A DNA stretch of 64,000 nucleotides. Source: Microbacterium sp. CH12i (lineage in GTDB: Bacteria; Actinomycetota; Actinomycetes; Actinomycetales; Microbacteriaceae). How positions within the stretch are numbered: the first letter of the stretch is position 1; every line of letters starts with the position of its first letter. Below are positions 8,941-17,490 of this stretch, one piece after another. The translations under genes were made by a program, and so were the position numbers. Under the pieces are notes generated by a model, which was given only the letters and a program-made list of their open reading frames with translations, made no database searches and had not been told where the DNA came from. Where the stretch lies: positions 428,197-492,196 of the forward strand of contig NZ_JHET01000010.1 of assembly GCF_000685355.1 (NCBI RefSeq). The letters run 5' to 3'.

Positions 8941-9629
8941 CGGGACACCCCCGAGGGGCGATCAGCGGCGACGGGGACGATCCGGAACACGAGATCGGTG
9001 CGACCGATCGTGATGGTGGTGTCGGTGGGGAGCGGCGCTTCGCGCACCTTCTGTCCACTGACCTTGGTGCCGTTGGTCGAGCCGAGGTCGCGCATCATGG
9101 CGCGCTCGCCGTCCCACAGAATCTCGACGTGCTTGCGGCTGGATCCGGCATCCGAAATCGTAATGTCGGCGTCGCTGCCACGCCCGATGACGTTTCGCGC
9201 CCGAGTAAGGGTGTGCCGCTTTCCGTCGACATCGACGACCGCTTGCCAGCTGACGCGTCCTTCCGCCGTGCCGGAGCTGACCCGCACCGTGCCGGTGGCG
9301 ACCTTCTCATCTGCTTCGATCGCAATCGAAACGGGGCCGGCGAAGCTGTAACCCTGCGACTTGGCGTGCGTGTTGATGAGTGCATGCAGCTCGTCTTTTA
9401 GTGCGCCGCCGAGTGCGTGCATCCGCTCGTCGTCATCTGCGCTGAGGCGCACAACATAGCTGTTGGGCGCAATGATGCGGTCGCGGCTCACGACGGCAGC
9501 CTTGGTGTCCGCTTCGCGGCGGAGCGCCGAGGCGATCTCTACCGGCTGGATGCCGCTACGGAAGGTCTTGGCGAATGCACCGTTTACGGCGCGCTCAAGA
9601 CCCTTCTCAAAGCTGTCAAGTAGTCCCAC
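8937..9629 (-). CDS. fhaA: FHA-domain protein FhaA with DUF3662 N-terminal domain
   Basis: A 230-residue cytoplasmic protein. The N-terminal DUF3662 domain starts MGLLDSFEKGLERAVNGAFA and covers about 1-120. The FHA domain covers about 140-225, with RNVIGRGSDADITI, SSRKHVEIL and DLGSTNGTKV. In mycobacteria FhaA binds the phosphorylated pseudokinase domain of MviN/MurJ and regulates peptidoglycan precursor flow; the same role is inferred here. The GTG start is supported by GAGGAG a few bases upstream. It is the first gene of the seven-gene operon, so the promoter should lie in 9630-9750 on the minus strand, but I could not identify convincing -35/-10 boxes. Confidence 0.92.
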   Translation of the reverse strand: MGLLDSFEKGLERAVNGAFAKTFRSGIQPVEIASALRREADTKAAVVSRDRIIAPNSYVVRLSADDDERMHALGGALKDELHALINTHAKSQGYSFAGPVSIAIEADEKVATGTVRVSSGTAEGRVSWQAVVDVDGKRHTLTRARNVIGRGSDADITISDAGSSRKHVEILWDGERAMMRDLGSTNGTKVSGQKVREAPLPTDTTITIGRTDLVFRIVPVAADRPSGVSR

Positions 9630-9808
9630 TGGGCTCCTCTGGCATGGCCGACGGTAGACATATCGTAGCCAGTTGTGCTGAATGTCCGCCTTCGGACCAC
9701 GTCATTGTGCCGAAAAACCACTTCCTGCGGGGGAGCGGGGGCGCGTTTCAGGAGCGGGCAGATCGCGTGATATCCTCGGGAAGTTGAGTTCTTCGGAACG
9801 CAGCGCTC

Positions 9809-9891
9809 GCGCGAGTGGCGGAATGGTAGACGCGCTGGCTTCAGGTGCCAGTGTCCTTACGGGCGTGGGGGTTCAAGTCCCCCCTCGCGCA
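9809..9891 (+). tRNA. tRNA-Leu (anticodon CAG)
   Basis: Complete cloverleaf of a class II tRNA. Acceptor gcgcgag (9809-9815) pairs with ctcgcgc (9884-9890), with discriminator A at 9891. Anticodon stem ctggc/gccag holds loop ttcaggt with CAG at 9842-9844. A long variable arm (around gtccttacgggc) follows, then T arm gggggttcaagtccccc. The CCA end is not encoded, as usual in this group. It reads CUG leucine codons. A strong hairpin terminator follows about 15 bases downstream. Confidence 0.96.
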
Positions 9892-9905
9892 CGCGAGATT
9901 TTTAT

Positions 9906-9945
9906 GAAACTGGCCCGGCTCCCTTCAGGAGACCGGGCCAGTTTC
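9906..9945. terminator. Hairpin between tRNA-Leu and the convergent gene
   Basis: A perfect 13-base stem (gaaactggcccgg / ccgggccagtttc) encloses a 14-base loop. It lies between the plus-strand tRNA and the stop of a minus-strand gene, so it can serve both directions. The tail on either side is not a pure T run. Confidence 0.75.
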
Positions 9946-9952
9946 TATGTCT

Positions 9953-10876
9953 TCATATGTCGAGCTGTGTGAACGGGATACCCCGCACTACGCGACGCCA
10001 CGGGTGTTCACCCAGCGACCACAGCATCCGGTCTTCGGGATCAAGGGCGAGATCCTCGCATCCGACGGGCAGCACAACCTCGTTGCGCTCGAGAGTCTCA
10101 CCCGTGCCGCTCCACAGCGCGCCCGCTTTCAGATCACGGGATTGGGAGACGTAGCGGTGCTCTCCCCAGTGCACGGCACCCTGCATATGGCGGATGCCGG
10201 GGCGAGAGGTGTCGAGTTTCGTGAATCCCTCATCCCCAGTGGGAATCGTGAACTCGCCGATGCGACCCTTCTCGTCGTTGCGATACTCGCCGATGAGCAC
10301 TCGAGGCAGCGATGTGCCGTCCGCATCGAACACGCGCCCCACGAACGAACACCGCAATGGAACGGGATGCACGCGGGTGCGGACGACGGCCAGAGCAGAG
10401 GCTCCATAGCCGCGTCCGTTCGCCCCGATGGCTCGTCGGGCATCGGCGCGCCCCAGACGGCGGACTGCGCGCATGTCGAACTCCCAGATGCCCTGCCCGG
10501 TTGCGGCGACGAAGAGCCGATCGCCGAACCAGGCAATTCCACCGGCGTGAATCTGCGCCGGGTGAATTCTGCCGTCGTCATCCTCGAATGTGAGGGCGAT
10601 ATCAACGAGCCGCGAGCGTTTCAGGTCGATCATGGAAACGCGGGATGCGAGGTGTCGACCACTCTTGTCTTTGCGGAACCAGCTGACCGCCACGACTCGT
10701 CGGCCCTGCCACGTACCCACGTCGATACCCTGCGGGTACCACTTTGCGGTGTACGTGCGTGCCGAGAGCCATTTCAGCTCTACGGGTTCGCCGCGCTTCT
10801 GCCACAACGGGCGCCAGATCGTTCCGAAGAGCCCGAGCATCTTCCTATCGTTGCTGATCGGAACGACCTGCGCCAC
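9953..10876 (-). CDS. Conserved hypothetical protein, likely beta-propeller-like
   Basis: Reads as 307 residues with no signal peptide or membrane helix. Recurrent short strands separated by Gly/Asp turns (for example AGGIAWFGDRLFVAATGQGIWEFDM and VGCEDLALDPEDRMLWSLGEHP, in parts) suggest a propeller-type fold; this is inference. No catalytic signature is recognised. The GTG start at 10876 is forced by an in-frame TGA a few codons upstream. The only strong ribosome-binding sequence (AAAGGAGG) lies 33 bases further up and is out of frame with it, so the true N-terminus may be longer with a one-base error around 10877-10910. It stands alone, divergent from the MFS gene. Confidence 0.6.
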   Translation of the reverse strand: MAQVVPISNDRKMLGLFGTIWRPLWQKRGEPVELKWLSARTYTAKWYPQGIDVGTWQGRRVVAVSWFRKDKSGRHLASRVSMIDLKRSRLVDIALTFEDDDGRIHPAQIHAGGIAWFGDRLFVAATGQGIWEFDMRAVRRLGRADARRAIGANGRGYGASALAVVRTRVHPVPLRCSFVGRVFDADGTSLPRVLIGEYRNDEKGRIGEFTIPTGDEGFTKLDTSRPGIRHMQGAVHWGEHRYVSQSRDLKAGALWSGTGETLERNEVVLPVGCEDLALDPEDRMLWSLGEHPWRRVVRGIPFTQLDI

Positions 10877-10976
10877 TTGACCGTTATCTCAGCGGGCTGC
10901 CTCACTATCCTCCTTTTGATGGAGTCGTATCGCTAGCGGCAGGACTAGCTTCGTTACCGAAGGGAACGCCGAACGC

Positions 10977-12601
10977 ATGAGCACTGAAACCACCGCCACC
11001 GCCGAGCAGGCACCCACCCGAAAAGAATGGCTGGGACTTGCCGTCCTGTCGATCGGGCTCGGCCTCATTGTGCTCGACGGCACCATCGTCGGCGTCGCGC
11101 TCCCCGCGATCATCGGCGACATCGGCCTCAACCTGACCGATGCGCAGTGGGTGAATAGCCTCTACGCGGTGCTGTTGGCGGCGCTGTTGCTCTCAACCGG
11201 GCGGCTCGCGGACCGTTGGGGACGCCGACTCATGTTCCTGATTGGACTTGCAGTCTTCGTCGGTGGCAGCATCCTGGCGGCAATGTCGGATGCTGCGGGC
11301 CCTCTCATCGCGGCTCGCGCCGTGCAGGCGATCGGGGCGGCGTTCATCATGCCATCCACGCTCTCGACCGTCAACGCGGTCTTCCGAGGCAAGTACCGCG
11401 CTGCGGCCTTCGGTGTGTGGGGCGCTGTCATCTCGGGTGCCGCCGCCGTCGGGCCGTTGGCCGGTGGAGCGCTCACCCAGTGGGTGTCGTGGCACTGGAT
11501 CTTCCTCGTGAACATTCCGCTCGGCATTCTCGTGTTCATCGGGGCACTGCTGTTCGTGCCGAATACGCGCGGACGCAAGGGGCGCCCAGGCGCTGACGTC
11601 GACGGTGCGCTGCTCAGCGCGATCGGATTCGGCACGCTCGTGTTCGCCGTCATCGAAGGCCCAGAGCTGGGTTGGTGGAAACCCAAGGTCGAGTTGAATC
11701 TCTTCGGATGGGTGTGGCCAGCGGATGCCGCGATCTCGGCCGTGCCCATCGCATTCGCGATCGCGGCGGTGGCATTGACGCTTTTCGTCGTGTGGGAGCG
11801 TCACCGCGAAAACGTGCAGCGTGACGCCATCCTCGATCTGTCGCTCTTCACTCTCCCCACGTTCTCGTGGGGCAACGTGACGGCGGCGATGGTCGCCGTC
11901 GGCGAGTTCGCGATCATCTTCGTACTGCCGCTCTACCTGATCAATGCGCTCGGGCTCGACGTCATGGGCGCGGGACTCGTCCTCGCTGCGATGGCACTGG
12001 GTGCGTTTTTCTCCGGCGCATCCGCCCGGCACCTCGCCGCACGTTTCGGCTCGCCAGGTACCGTGCTCATTGGGCTGGCGCTTGAGGTCCTTGGCGTCGG
12101 CATCCTCGTTCTGATCATCAGCAGCACGACACCCGGTTGGCTCATTGCTATTCCGCTTGTCGTGTACGGCCTCGGCCTCGGCCTCGCGTCGGCGCAGCTG
12201 ACCGGCACGGTGTTGCGTGATGTCCCGGTAGGGTCTCAGGTCAAGGATCGGCGACGCAGAGCACCGTGCGCCAGATCGGTTCGGCGCTGGGCACGGCTTT
12301 CGCTGGCGCGACGCTGTCCATTTCGCTCGCGCTCACGTTGCCTGCCGCACTGGATGCCGCAGGAATCACCGGGAAGACTGCCGACCAGCTCGCAACCACC
12401 ACCCGACAGTCAGCCGGCACGACCATCAGCCAGCTGCGTGCAGAAGGCTCGGCCAGCAACCTGGGCGATCAGACCGCGAAGGCTGTCGAGGCGCTCGCGG
12501 CGGGCTTCACGGATGGCACCCGGCTGGCGTTGCTGATCGCCACCGTCTTCCTCGTTCTCGGTCTCGTCGGCGCATTGCGCCTGCGTCGCGCCGCGCGCTG
12601 A
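10977..12601 (+). pseudogene. MFS drug exporter, DHA2/EmrB-QacA type, one frameshift
   Basis: A 14-helix proton-antiport multidrug exporter by family. The N-terminal half is intact, with the MFS motif between helices 2 and 3 (GRLADRWGRR) and the antiporter-type helix 5 stretch (WGAVISGAAAVGPLAGGALT). After VLRDVPVG at about 12231 the frame runs into low-quality text (KDRRRRAPCARS). The correct continuation (VSGQGSATQSTVRQIGSALG, then the last two helices ending in RLRRAAR) lies one frame over. One extra G in the GGG run at 12231-12233 restores the whole protein, about 541 residues. It therefore looks like an undercalled homopolymer. The last 22 codons are Arg/Ala-rich. A bidirectional hairpin separates it from csbD. 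Confidence 0.85.
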
Positions 12602-12639
12602 GGGCCAGCCGCGCCGCGCGCTGAAGCGCACAAAAGAAA

Positions 12640-12694
12640 ATCGCGCCGCTGTCGGGGGAGCTCGATTCGCTCCAGCATCCGACAGCGACGCGAT
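12640..12694 (-). terminator. Rho-independent terminator of csbD
   Basis: Stem atcgcg.cgctgtcgg / ccgacagcg.cgcgat (16 pairs, one mismatch). On the minus strand it is followed by TTTTCTTTTG. It sits between the convergent MFS gene and csbD and probably ends both transcripts. Confidence 0.85.
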
Positions 12695-12707
12695 AGGACG
12701 ACTTAAC

Positions 12708-12881
12708 CTACTTGTCGAAAGCGTCCTTGATGTCGTCTCCGACCTTCTTCACGTTGGCCTTCGCCTGGTCTGCCTGACCCTCATGCTTGAGGTCGTCGTT
12801 GTTGGTGGCCTTGCCGAGGCCCTCCTTGGCGTTTCCGATGGCGTCTTCGGCTGCGTGCTTTGCCTTGTCTCCGATACCCAT
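12708..12881 (-). CDS. CsbD family stress protein
   Basis: A 57-residue hydrophilic, Lys/Asp/Ala-rich protein of the CsbD family, abundant under general or envelope stress; the molecular role is unknown in the family. Typical blocks are MGIGDKAKHAAEDAIGNAKE and GLGKATNNDDLKHEGQADQA. A start three codons upstream (12890) is possible, but the AAGGA ribosome site abuts it. The ATG at 12881 has proper spacing, so it was chosen. Monocistronic, with its own terminator. Confidence 0.9.
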   Translation of the reverse strand: MGIGDKAKHAAEDAIGNAKEGLGKATNNDDLKHEGQADQAKANVKKVGDDIKDAFDK

Positions 12882-13071
12882 ATGATCCATTCCTTTCGTA
12901 GCGGATCCGTGATCCGGTGTCTTCGACTCTTACATGCCAGATCAGTTGGTTTAAGGGGGTTGACGAACGTGGATTCGCTCGTTACAAGCGCCCAACGTCG
13001 ATCAAACGATGGAGATTCGGCTCAACCTCTTGAGCGATGTCCGAGAGCACGCATCCTGGTGGGCTTGAGGC

Positions 13072-15117
13072 ATGACAGCTTCTCGCGCGCGCTTCTCCGA
13101 TCGGCTCACCTCTCGCCGCGGAGCATGGCTCTCCCTCGGCATCGTTCTTCTAGTCTTCGTGGCACTCTTCGGCATGTTCAGTCGGATCGACGGTCCCTCC
13201 GGAAATGAGACGGCGCCCCCAGACTCCGAGTCTTCTCAGGTGAGCGCGCTGCTAGACGATTTCCCGAACGCGGATGAGCAGTCCGTACTCATCGTCGCCA
13301 CCCGCGAGGATGCCGCTGATCTCTCAACCGCCGACATCGCGGCACTGGAGAAGATGGTGCCCGCGCTCGACGCACACACCGGCCTTACGGCATCCGGCCC
13401 GAATGTGAGTGAGGATGGTGCGGCCGGCGTCATCGTCACGCCGATCACCGTCGGTGCTGACAACGCAGAGACTGCCGACATCATCAAAGAGTTGCGTTCA
13501 TCCCTCTCGGCTCCAGGTGGCTTGATCTTGCAGGTCACTGGCGGACCGGCATTCGGTGCGGATGTCACCTCGGCATTCGACGGCGCTGACTTTACGTTGC
13601 TGCTGGTGACGATCCTGATCGTGGCGCTGCTGCTCATCATCACCTACCGCTCGCCCGTTCTCTGGCTGATCCCCCTCGTCGTGGTCGCGTTCGCCGATCA
13701 GCTCGCCAGCAAGGTGACCGGAGCAGTTGGTACGTGGCTCGACCTGCAGTTCGACTCCGGAATCATCAGCGTGCTCGTCTTCGGGGCTGGCACGAACTAC
13801 GCACTGCTGCTGATCTCGCGCTACCGCGAAGAACTACTCACCCACCAAGATCACCGGCAGGCACTGAGCTCGGCCTGGCGGAAGACGGTTCCGGCCATCC
13901 TTGCCTCCAACATCACCGTTGTTCTCGCACTGCTCACGCTTGCGCTCGCCGTGATTCCCGGCACCCGCGGCCTCGGCATCTCATCAGCCGTCGGCCTGCT
14001 GATTGCGCTCGCCGCGGTGCTATTCGCTCTGCCGCCGCTGTTGGCGGTCTGCGGCCGCAAGGTGTTCTGGCCCTTCGTGCCGAAGGCAGGCAGCAGTGCG
14101 AAACAGGGCACGGTCTGGCACGGCATCGCCACTCGAGTGATGCGTCGCCCGTGGGTGAGCCTCGGTGCTGGCCTTGCGATCCTCGCCGTGATGGGGGCAG
14201 GCTTGTTCGGCACGTCGGTGGGTCTCAACCAGGTCGAGAAGTTCCGGGTGCAGTCGGAGTCGGCAGCGGGACTCGAAGTGCTCGCCGATCACTTCCCGCC
14301 CGGAGAATCGCAGCCCATCTTCGTCGTGGCGAACACTGCACAGGCTGATGACGTACTGACCGCAGTCGAAGACGTCGACGGTGTCGTGCGCGCACACGCC
14401 ATCGCCGAGACCAACGACGGATCGCTGACGAAGATCATGGTCACCGGCGAATATGCTCCCAGCACTCCCGAGAGCCTTGCTCTGGTGAGCGAGCTGCGCG
14501 ACGTCGCTCACGATGTGCCGGATGCTGACGCACTCGTCGGCGGCGCGGTCGCTACTGACCTGGATGCCAGGGCGGGAAATCAACAGGACCTGTTGGTGAT
14601 CGCTCCACTCGTCCTCGCCGTGAGTTTCATCGTGTTGCTCGTACTGCTGCGCTCGATCGTGGCGCCTATCGTGCTGCTGCTGGTGAACCTTGCCAGCGCT
14701 GCCGCTGCCATTGGCCTCGGATCATGGCTCAGTCGGGTGCTGTTCGATCAGCCGGCGCTCGATCTTCAGGTGCCGCTACTGGCGTTCCTCTTCCTCGTTG
14801 CGTTGGGGATCGATTACACGATCTTCCTCGTGCATCGGGCGCGGGCTGAGGCTGCGGAGCATGGCACGCGAGAAGGCATGGTGCGCGCGGTCTCGCATAC
14901 GGGCGCGGTCATCACCAGTGCCGGCATCGTGCTTGCCGCGGTGTTCGCCGCGCTCGGCGTGCTGCCGCTGGTGACACTAGGTCAGCTGGGCCTGATCGTC
15001 GGCGTAGGTGTGGTCGTCGACACGCTGATCGTGCGTACGGTGATCGTGCCTGCGCTCTTCGGAGTGCTGGGCGATCGCATCTGGTGGCCGCGCCGACCCG
15101 CCGATCGCATCGTCTGA
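13072..15117 (+). CDS. MMPL family RND-type transporter
   Basis: A 681-residue membrane protein in the MMPL/RND superfamily, which exports lipids or hydrophobic compounds using the proton gradient. Layout: helix 1 (about 20-38), a first extracytoplasmic loop (about 40-170), helices 2-6 with GAGTNYALLLISRYREEL, a second loop (about 395-500), and helices 8-12 with the second-half counterpart ALGIDYTIFLVHRARAE. These paired G.(D/N)Y....(S/H)R segments are the family's proton-relay region. No partner genes are adjacent, so the substrate cannot be inferred. The spacer 12882-13071 upstream holds no other gene. Confidence 0.88.
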   Translation: MTASRARFSDRLTSRRGAWLSLGIVLLVFVALFGMFSRIDGPSGNETAPPDSESSQVSALLDDFPNADEQSVLIVATREDAADLSTADIAALEKMVPALDAHTGLTASGPNVSEDGAAGVIVTPITVGADNAETADIIKELRSSLSAPGGLILQVTGGPAFGADVTSAFDGADFTLLLVTILIVALLLIITYRSPVLWLIPLVVVAFADQLASKVTGAVGTWLDLQFDSGIISVLVFGAGTNYALLLISRYREELLTHQDHRQALSSAWRKTVPAILASNITVVLALLTLALAVIPGTRGLGISSAVGLLIALAAVLFALPPLLAVCGRKVFWPFVPKAGSSAKQGTVWHGIATRVMRRPWVSLGAGLAILAVMGAGLFGTSVGLNQVEKFRVQSESAAGLEVLADHFPPGESQPIFVVANTAQADDVLTAVEDVDGVVRAHAIAETNDGSLTKIMVTGEYAPSTPESLALVSELRDVAHDVPDADALVGGAVATDLDARAGNQQDLLVIAPLVLAVSFIVLLVLLRSIVAPIVLLLVNLASAAAAIGLGSWLSRVLFDQPALDLQVPLLAFLFLVALGIDYTIFLVHRARAEAAEHGTREGMVRAVSHTGAVITSAGIVLAAVFAALGVLPLVTLGQLGLIVGVGVVVDTLIVRTVIVPALFGVLGDRIWWPRRPADRIV

Positions 15118-15512
15118 CGCGTGGGCCCTCGCCGCGGCATCCTGCGGTTTCGTGGTATCCCGCGGTTTCGGGGGAGGTGAGGCGACGGAATATGTATTCC
15201 GTGCTGTGCGCCCCATCTCCTCCCGAGACCTGCGATCCACGCAGGATCATCTCCCCAACTTCAACCCCTCGTATAGGGGACATGCGCACGGGGATTGATC
15301 GTCCCATCTTCCCCAGAAGACGGATTAACTTCCCCAGCCCGACGATCGGCGCATGTGATCGGGCCCCTCTAGTAGTTCAGTCCCCAATGGGCTATTCGAG
15401 AGGGCCACTATCTAGCATCTTGCCACGATCTTCTCAATTTGTCCCCCAAATGGGGGACAAGACATCTGGTTAGGTATTAGGGTGTTTTATGACGCACCCT
15501 CCGGTCGTCTTT
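15118..15512. other. Gene-free, palindrome-rich spacer upstream of the cold-shock gene
   Basis: No credible reading frame between the MMPL stop and the cold-shock ATG (about 630 bases), and the DNA is visibly less GC-rich than its surroundings. It carries an 18-base near-palindrome acggaata-tg-tattccgt (15185-15202), a perfect ten-base inverted repeat ttgtccccca-aa-tgggggacaa (15439-15460), and a related half-type site gtccccaatggg (15380-15391) exactly 61 bases before the matching gtccccc. Several other tccccag/tccccaa boxes lie between. Operator, sRNA or leader functions are all possible; none is proven. Confidence 0.55.
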
Positions 15513-15552
15513 GGCCCTCATCGCTCCCCCCGCGGTGAGGGCCGTTTTCTTT
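15513..15552 (+). terminator. Rho-independent terminator inside the spacer
   Basis: Stem ggccctca / tgagggcc (15513-15520 with 15536-15543) followed by gttttcttttt. It is oriented on the plus strand, about 400 bases after the MMPL stop and 200 before the cold-shock gene, so it ends either a long MMPL 3' tail or a separate small transcript. Confidence 0.8.
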
Positions 15553-15749
15553 TTCGGGCACGTTGATCTCCATTCCGGCACGTGGCGAGTGTCTGTGCGG
15601 ACATCGGGAGCGCCGCTGCTCGAATGTGCTGCTCATGCAACATTTGGGTTACCTTCTCGTCTGAGCCCTTCCGCGTGCGCGCTGCGCAGATATTGTGGGC
15701 ATCGTCGGGGCACCCGGCATCGACAAAATTTCAAGCAGAACGGCAGTAC

Positions 15750-15956
15750 ATGAGTACCCAAGGCACGGTTAAGTGGTTCAACTCGGAAAAAGGCTTCGGC
15801 TTTATCTCCCCCGATGACGGCGGCGCTGACGTCTTCGCGCACTACTCCGCCATTGAAGCAAGCGGCTACCGCTCACTCGAAGAGAACCAGCGCGTTGAGT
15901 TCGAGGTGGCGCAGGGCCCCAAGGGCCTGCAGGCCGAAAACATTCGTCCCGTCTAA
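15750..15956 (+). CDS. cspA: Cold-shock protein (single CSD, CspA family)
   Basis: A 68-residue single-stranded nucleic-acid-binding chaperone. The OB fold has RNP1 KGFGFI (residues 14-19) and RNP2 VFAHY (28-32), and the usual opening [14 protein letters not shown]. The ATG at 15750 is the family start; the frame stays open upstream but the translation there is meaningless. A roughly 200-base leader separates it from the preceding terminator, as often seen for cold-shock genes. It is followed directly by a strong terminator. Confidence 0.95.
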   Translation: MSTQGTVKWFNSEKGFGFISPDDGGADVFAHYSAIEASGYRSLEENQRVEFEVAQGPKGLQAENIRPV

Positions 15957-15970
15957 CGGCGCGGCATACA

Positions 15971-16031
15971 CACAGAACTCCCCGTCCGGAGCCGCCTTTC
16001 GCGTGCTCTGGTGGGGAGTTCTGTGCCTTTT
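15971..16031 (+). terminator. Terminator of the cold-shock gene
   Basis: A perfect 13-base stem cacagaactcccc / ggggagttctgtg (15971-15983 with 16013-16025) followed by ccttttcc. Confidence 0.85.
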
Positions 16032-16032
16032 C

Positions 16033-16074
16033 CGGGTGGATCAGCCCGGGTGGATCAGCCCGGGTGGATCAGCT
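16033..16074. repeat. Three tandem copies of a 14-base unit
   Basis: The unit cgggtggatcagcc is repeated three times without spacing; the third copy ends in T instead of C. The stop codon of the minus-strand HAD gene (16069-16071) lies inside the third copy, and each copy carries the same TGATCC text, so the gene end has been duplicated or is slippage-prone. Confidence 0.85.
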
Positions 16075-16734
16075 CAGTATTTGGGCTCGCAGCTCCGCCA
16101 CGGATGCCACGCGGAAAGCGGCTTCGTCGCCCTCGTGCTCGTTGCTGAAGCCCCATTCGACAAAGATCACCGGCACGTCGTTGGCATTGCCGCCGACGAC
16201 GTCGTGGTGCCTGTCGCCGATCAATACCGGGCGCGAGGTGTCCGCTCCGCGTTCGCCGAGCCGACGCAGTGCCTCCGCGACGATGTCCGTCTTCGACGCA
16301 AGGGTGGATTCGTCCGGGGTCGCACCCACTGTCGTGAGGAACGCCGAGCGCAGCTCGAAGTGATCTACGAGAGCGTCGACCTGTATCTCTGGCTTCGAGC
16401 TCGCGGTCGCTTGTGGAATGCCGGCGGCGTGGACGTCCCGGACCAGTTCGACGATGCCGGGATAGGTCGCAACATCTCGGGTGTAGCCGTCGGCCTTGCC
16501 GAGCGTGCGGTAGAACGTGACAGCCTCAGCAGACTCGGCAGGCGTCATGCCCGCCTGATCCTGGAAGGAGTCGAACATCGGCGGCCCGATCCAGTGCACG
16601 AGATCGTCGCGCGTTGGCGCGGGGTGACCGAAGTGAGTCAGAGCGATCTCGAGGCGACGAAGGATGCCGACTGAGGCATCGATGATGGTGCCATCGACGT
16701 CCCACAGCACACAGGAATAGGGGGATTGGGGCAT
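16069..16734 (-). CDS. HAD-superfamily phosphatase (phosphoglycolate phosphatase-like)
   Basis: A 221-residue haloacid-dehalogenase-fold hydrolase. Motif I DVDGTIID gives the nucleophile Asp12 and acid/base Asp14. Motif II is the Ser/Thr of ATASSKPEIQ, motif III the Lys of that block, and motif IV GDRHHDVVGG. A helical cap (about 18-85) follows motif I, the arrangement of Gph/PGP-type small-phosphoester phosphatases. The exact substrate cannot be read from sequence. It is probably independent of nucS, whose stop lies 22 bases upstream on the same strand. Confidence 0.85.
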   Translation of the reverse strand: MPQSPYSCVLWDVDGTIIDASVGILRRLEIALTHFGHPAPTRDDLVHWIGPPMFDSFQDQAGMTPAESAEAVTFYRTLGKADGYTRDVATYPGIVELVRDVHAAGIPQATASSKPEIQVDALVDHFELRSAFLTTVGATPDESTLASKTDIVAEALRRLGERGADTSRPVLIGDRHHDVVGGNANDVPVIFVEWGFSNEHEGDEAAFRVASVAELRAQILS

Positions 16735-16756
16735 GCTTCAACCTAGATGTTGCCGT

Positions 16757-17451
16757 TCAGAACAGTCGCGGAACGCCCGATTCGAGGCCTTTCATATCGT
16801 CGTAGTCGAGCACCAGGCAGCGGATGCCGCGATCTTCGGCGAGCACGCGCGCCTGCGGCTTGATCTCCTGGGCGGCGAACACTCCCTGCACCGGAGCGAG
16901 GTGCGGATCGCGCCCGAGCAGCTCGAGGTAACGCGTGAGTTGCTCGACGCCGTCGATGTCGCCGCGCCGCTTGATCTCGACCGCGATGGCAGCGCCCGAG
17001 GCATCCCGCACCATCAGGTCAACCGGACCGATCGCCGTCGGGTACTCGCGGCGCACGAGTGTCGCGCCTTCGCTGATGAGTCCGACCTGTTCGGCGAGCA
17101 GCCGCTGCAGATCGGCTTCGACGCCGTCCTTCTGCAGGCCGGGATCGATACCGAGCTCGTGATTCGAGTCGTGCAGCACCTCGAAGATCTGCACACGCAG
17201 CGCATCGCCGGTCTTCTTGTGAGTGACGCGCCACACCTCGACGCGCCGGCGATCGACTCTTCTTCGCCGGGCTCCTCGTTGGTGAGGGTGCAGGGCGGGC
17301 TCATCCAGTTCAGTGGCTTGTAGCTGCCGCCATCGGAGTGCACGAGCAGACTCCCGTCACCCTTGTGCACGAGCAGACGCGTGGCAAGGGGCAGGTGGGC
17401 ATTGAGCCGTCCGGTGTAGTTCACGGAACAGCGGGCGATGACGAGACGCAC
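16757..17451 (-). pseudogene. nucS: Mismatch-specific endonuclease NucS (EndoMS), one frameshift
   Basis: NucS performs the non-canonical mismatch repair of Actinobacteria, cutting both strands at G-T, G-G and T-T mismatches. The N-terminal part ([20 protein letters not shown], through [15 protein letters not shown]) reads from 17451. The C-terminal RecB-like nuclease domain ([11 protein letters not shown] through [32 protein letters not shown] and the final [11 protein letters not shown]) reads in another frame. The catalytic Asp and Glu-x-Lys (EIK) are present. The frames join if one C is added at 17242/17243 (GCGCG to GCGCCG), giving AGAVEVWRV. Loss of NucS causes a mutator phenotype in mycobacteria, but a sequencing error is the simpler reading here. 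Confidence 0.88.
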
Positions 17452-17490
17452 CCGACGAGCCTAACGGTCTTCACCGTGCCCGTGGTGCGT

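Noticed and set aside
15582..15749. Longer cold-shock protein starting upstream
   Set aside because: The 56 extra residues resemble no cold-shock N-terminus and the ATG at 15750 is the family start.
16033..16074. Possible phage attachment site
   Set aside because: It is a short tandem repeat at a gene end, with no integrase, tRNA or second copy nearby.
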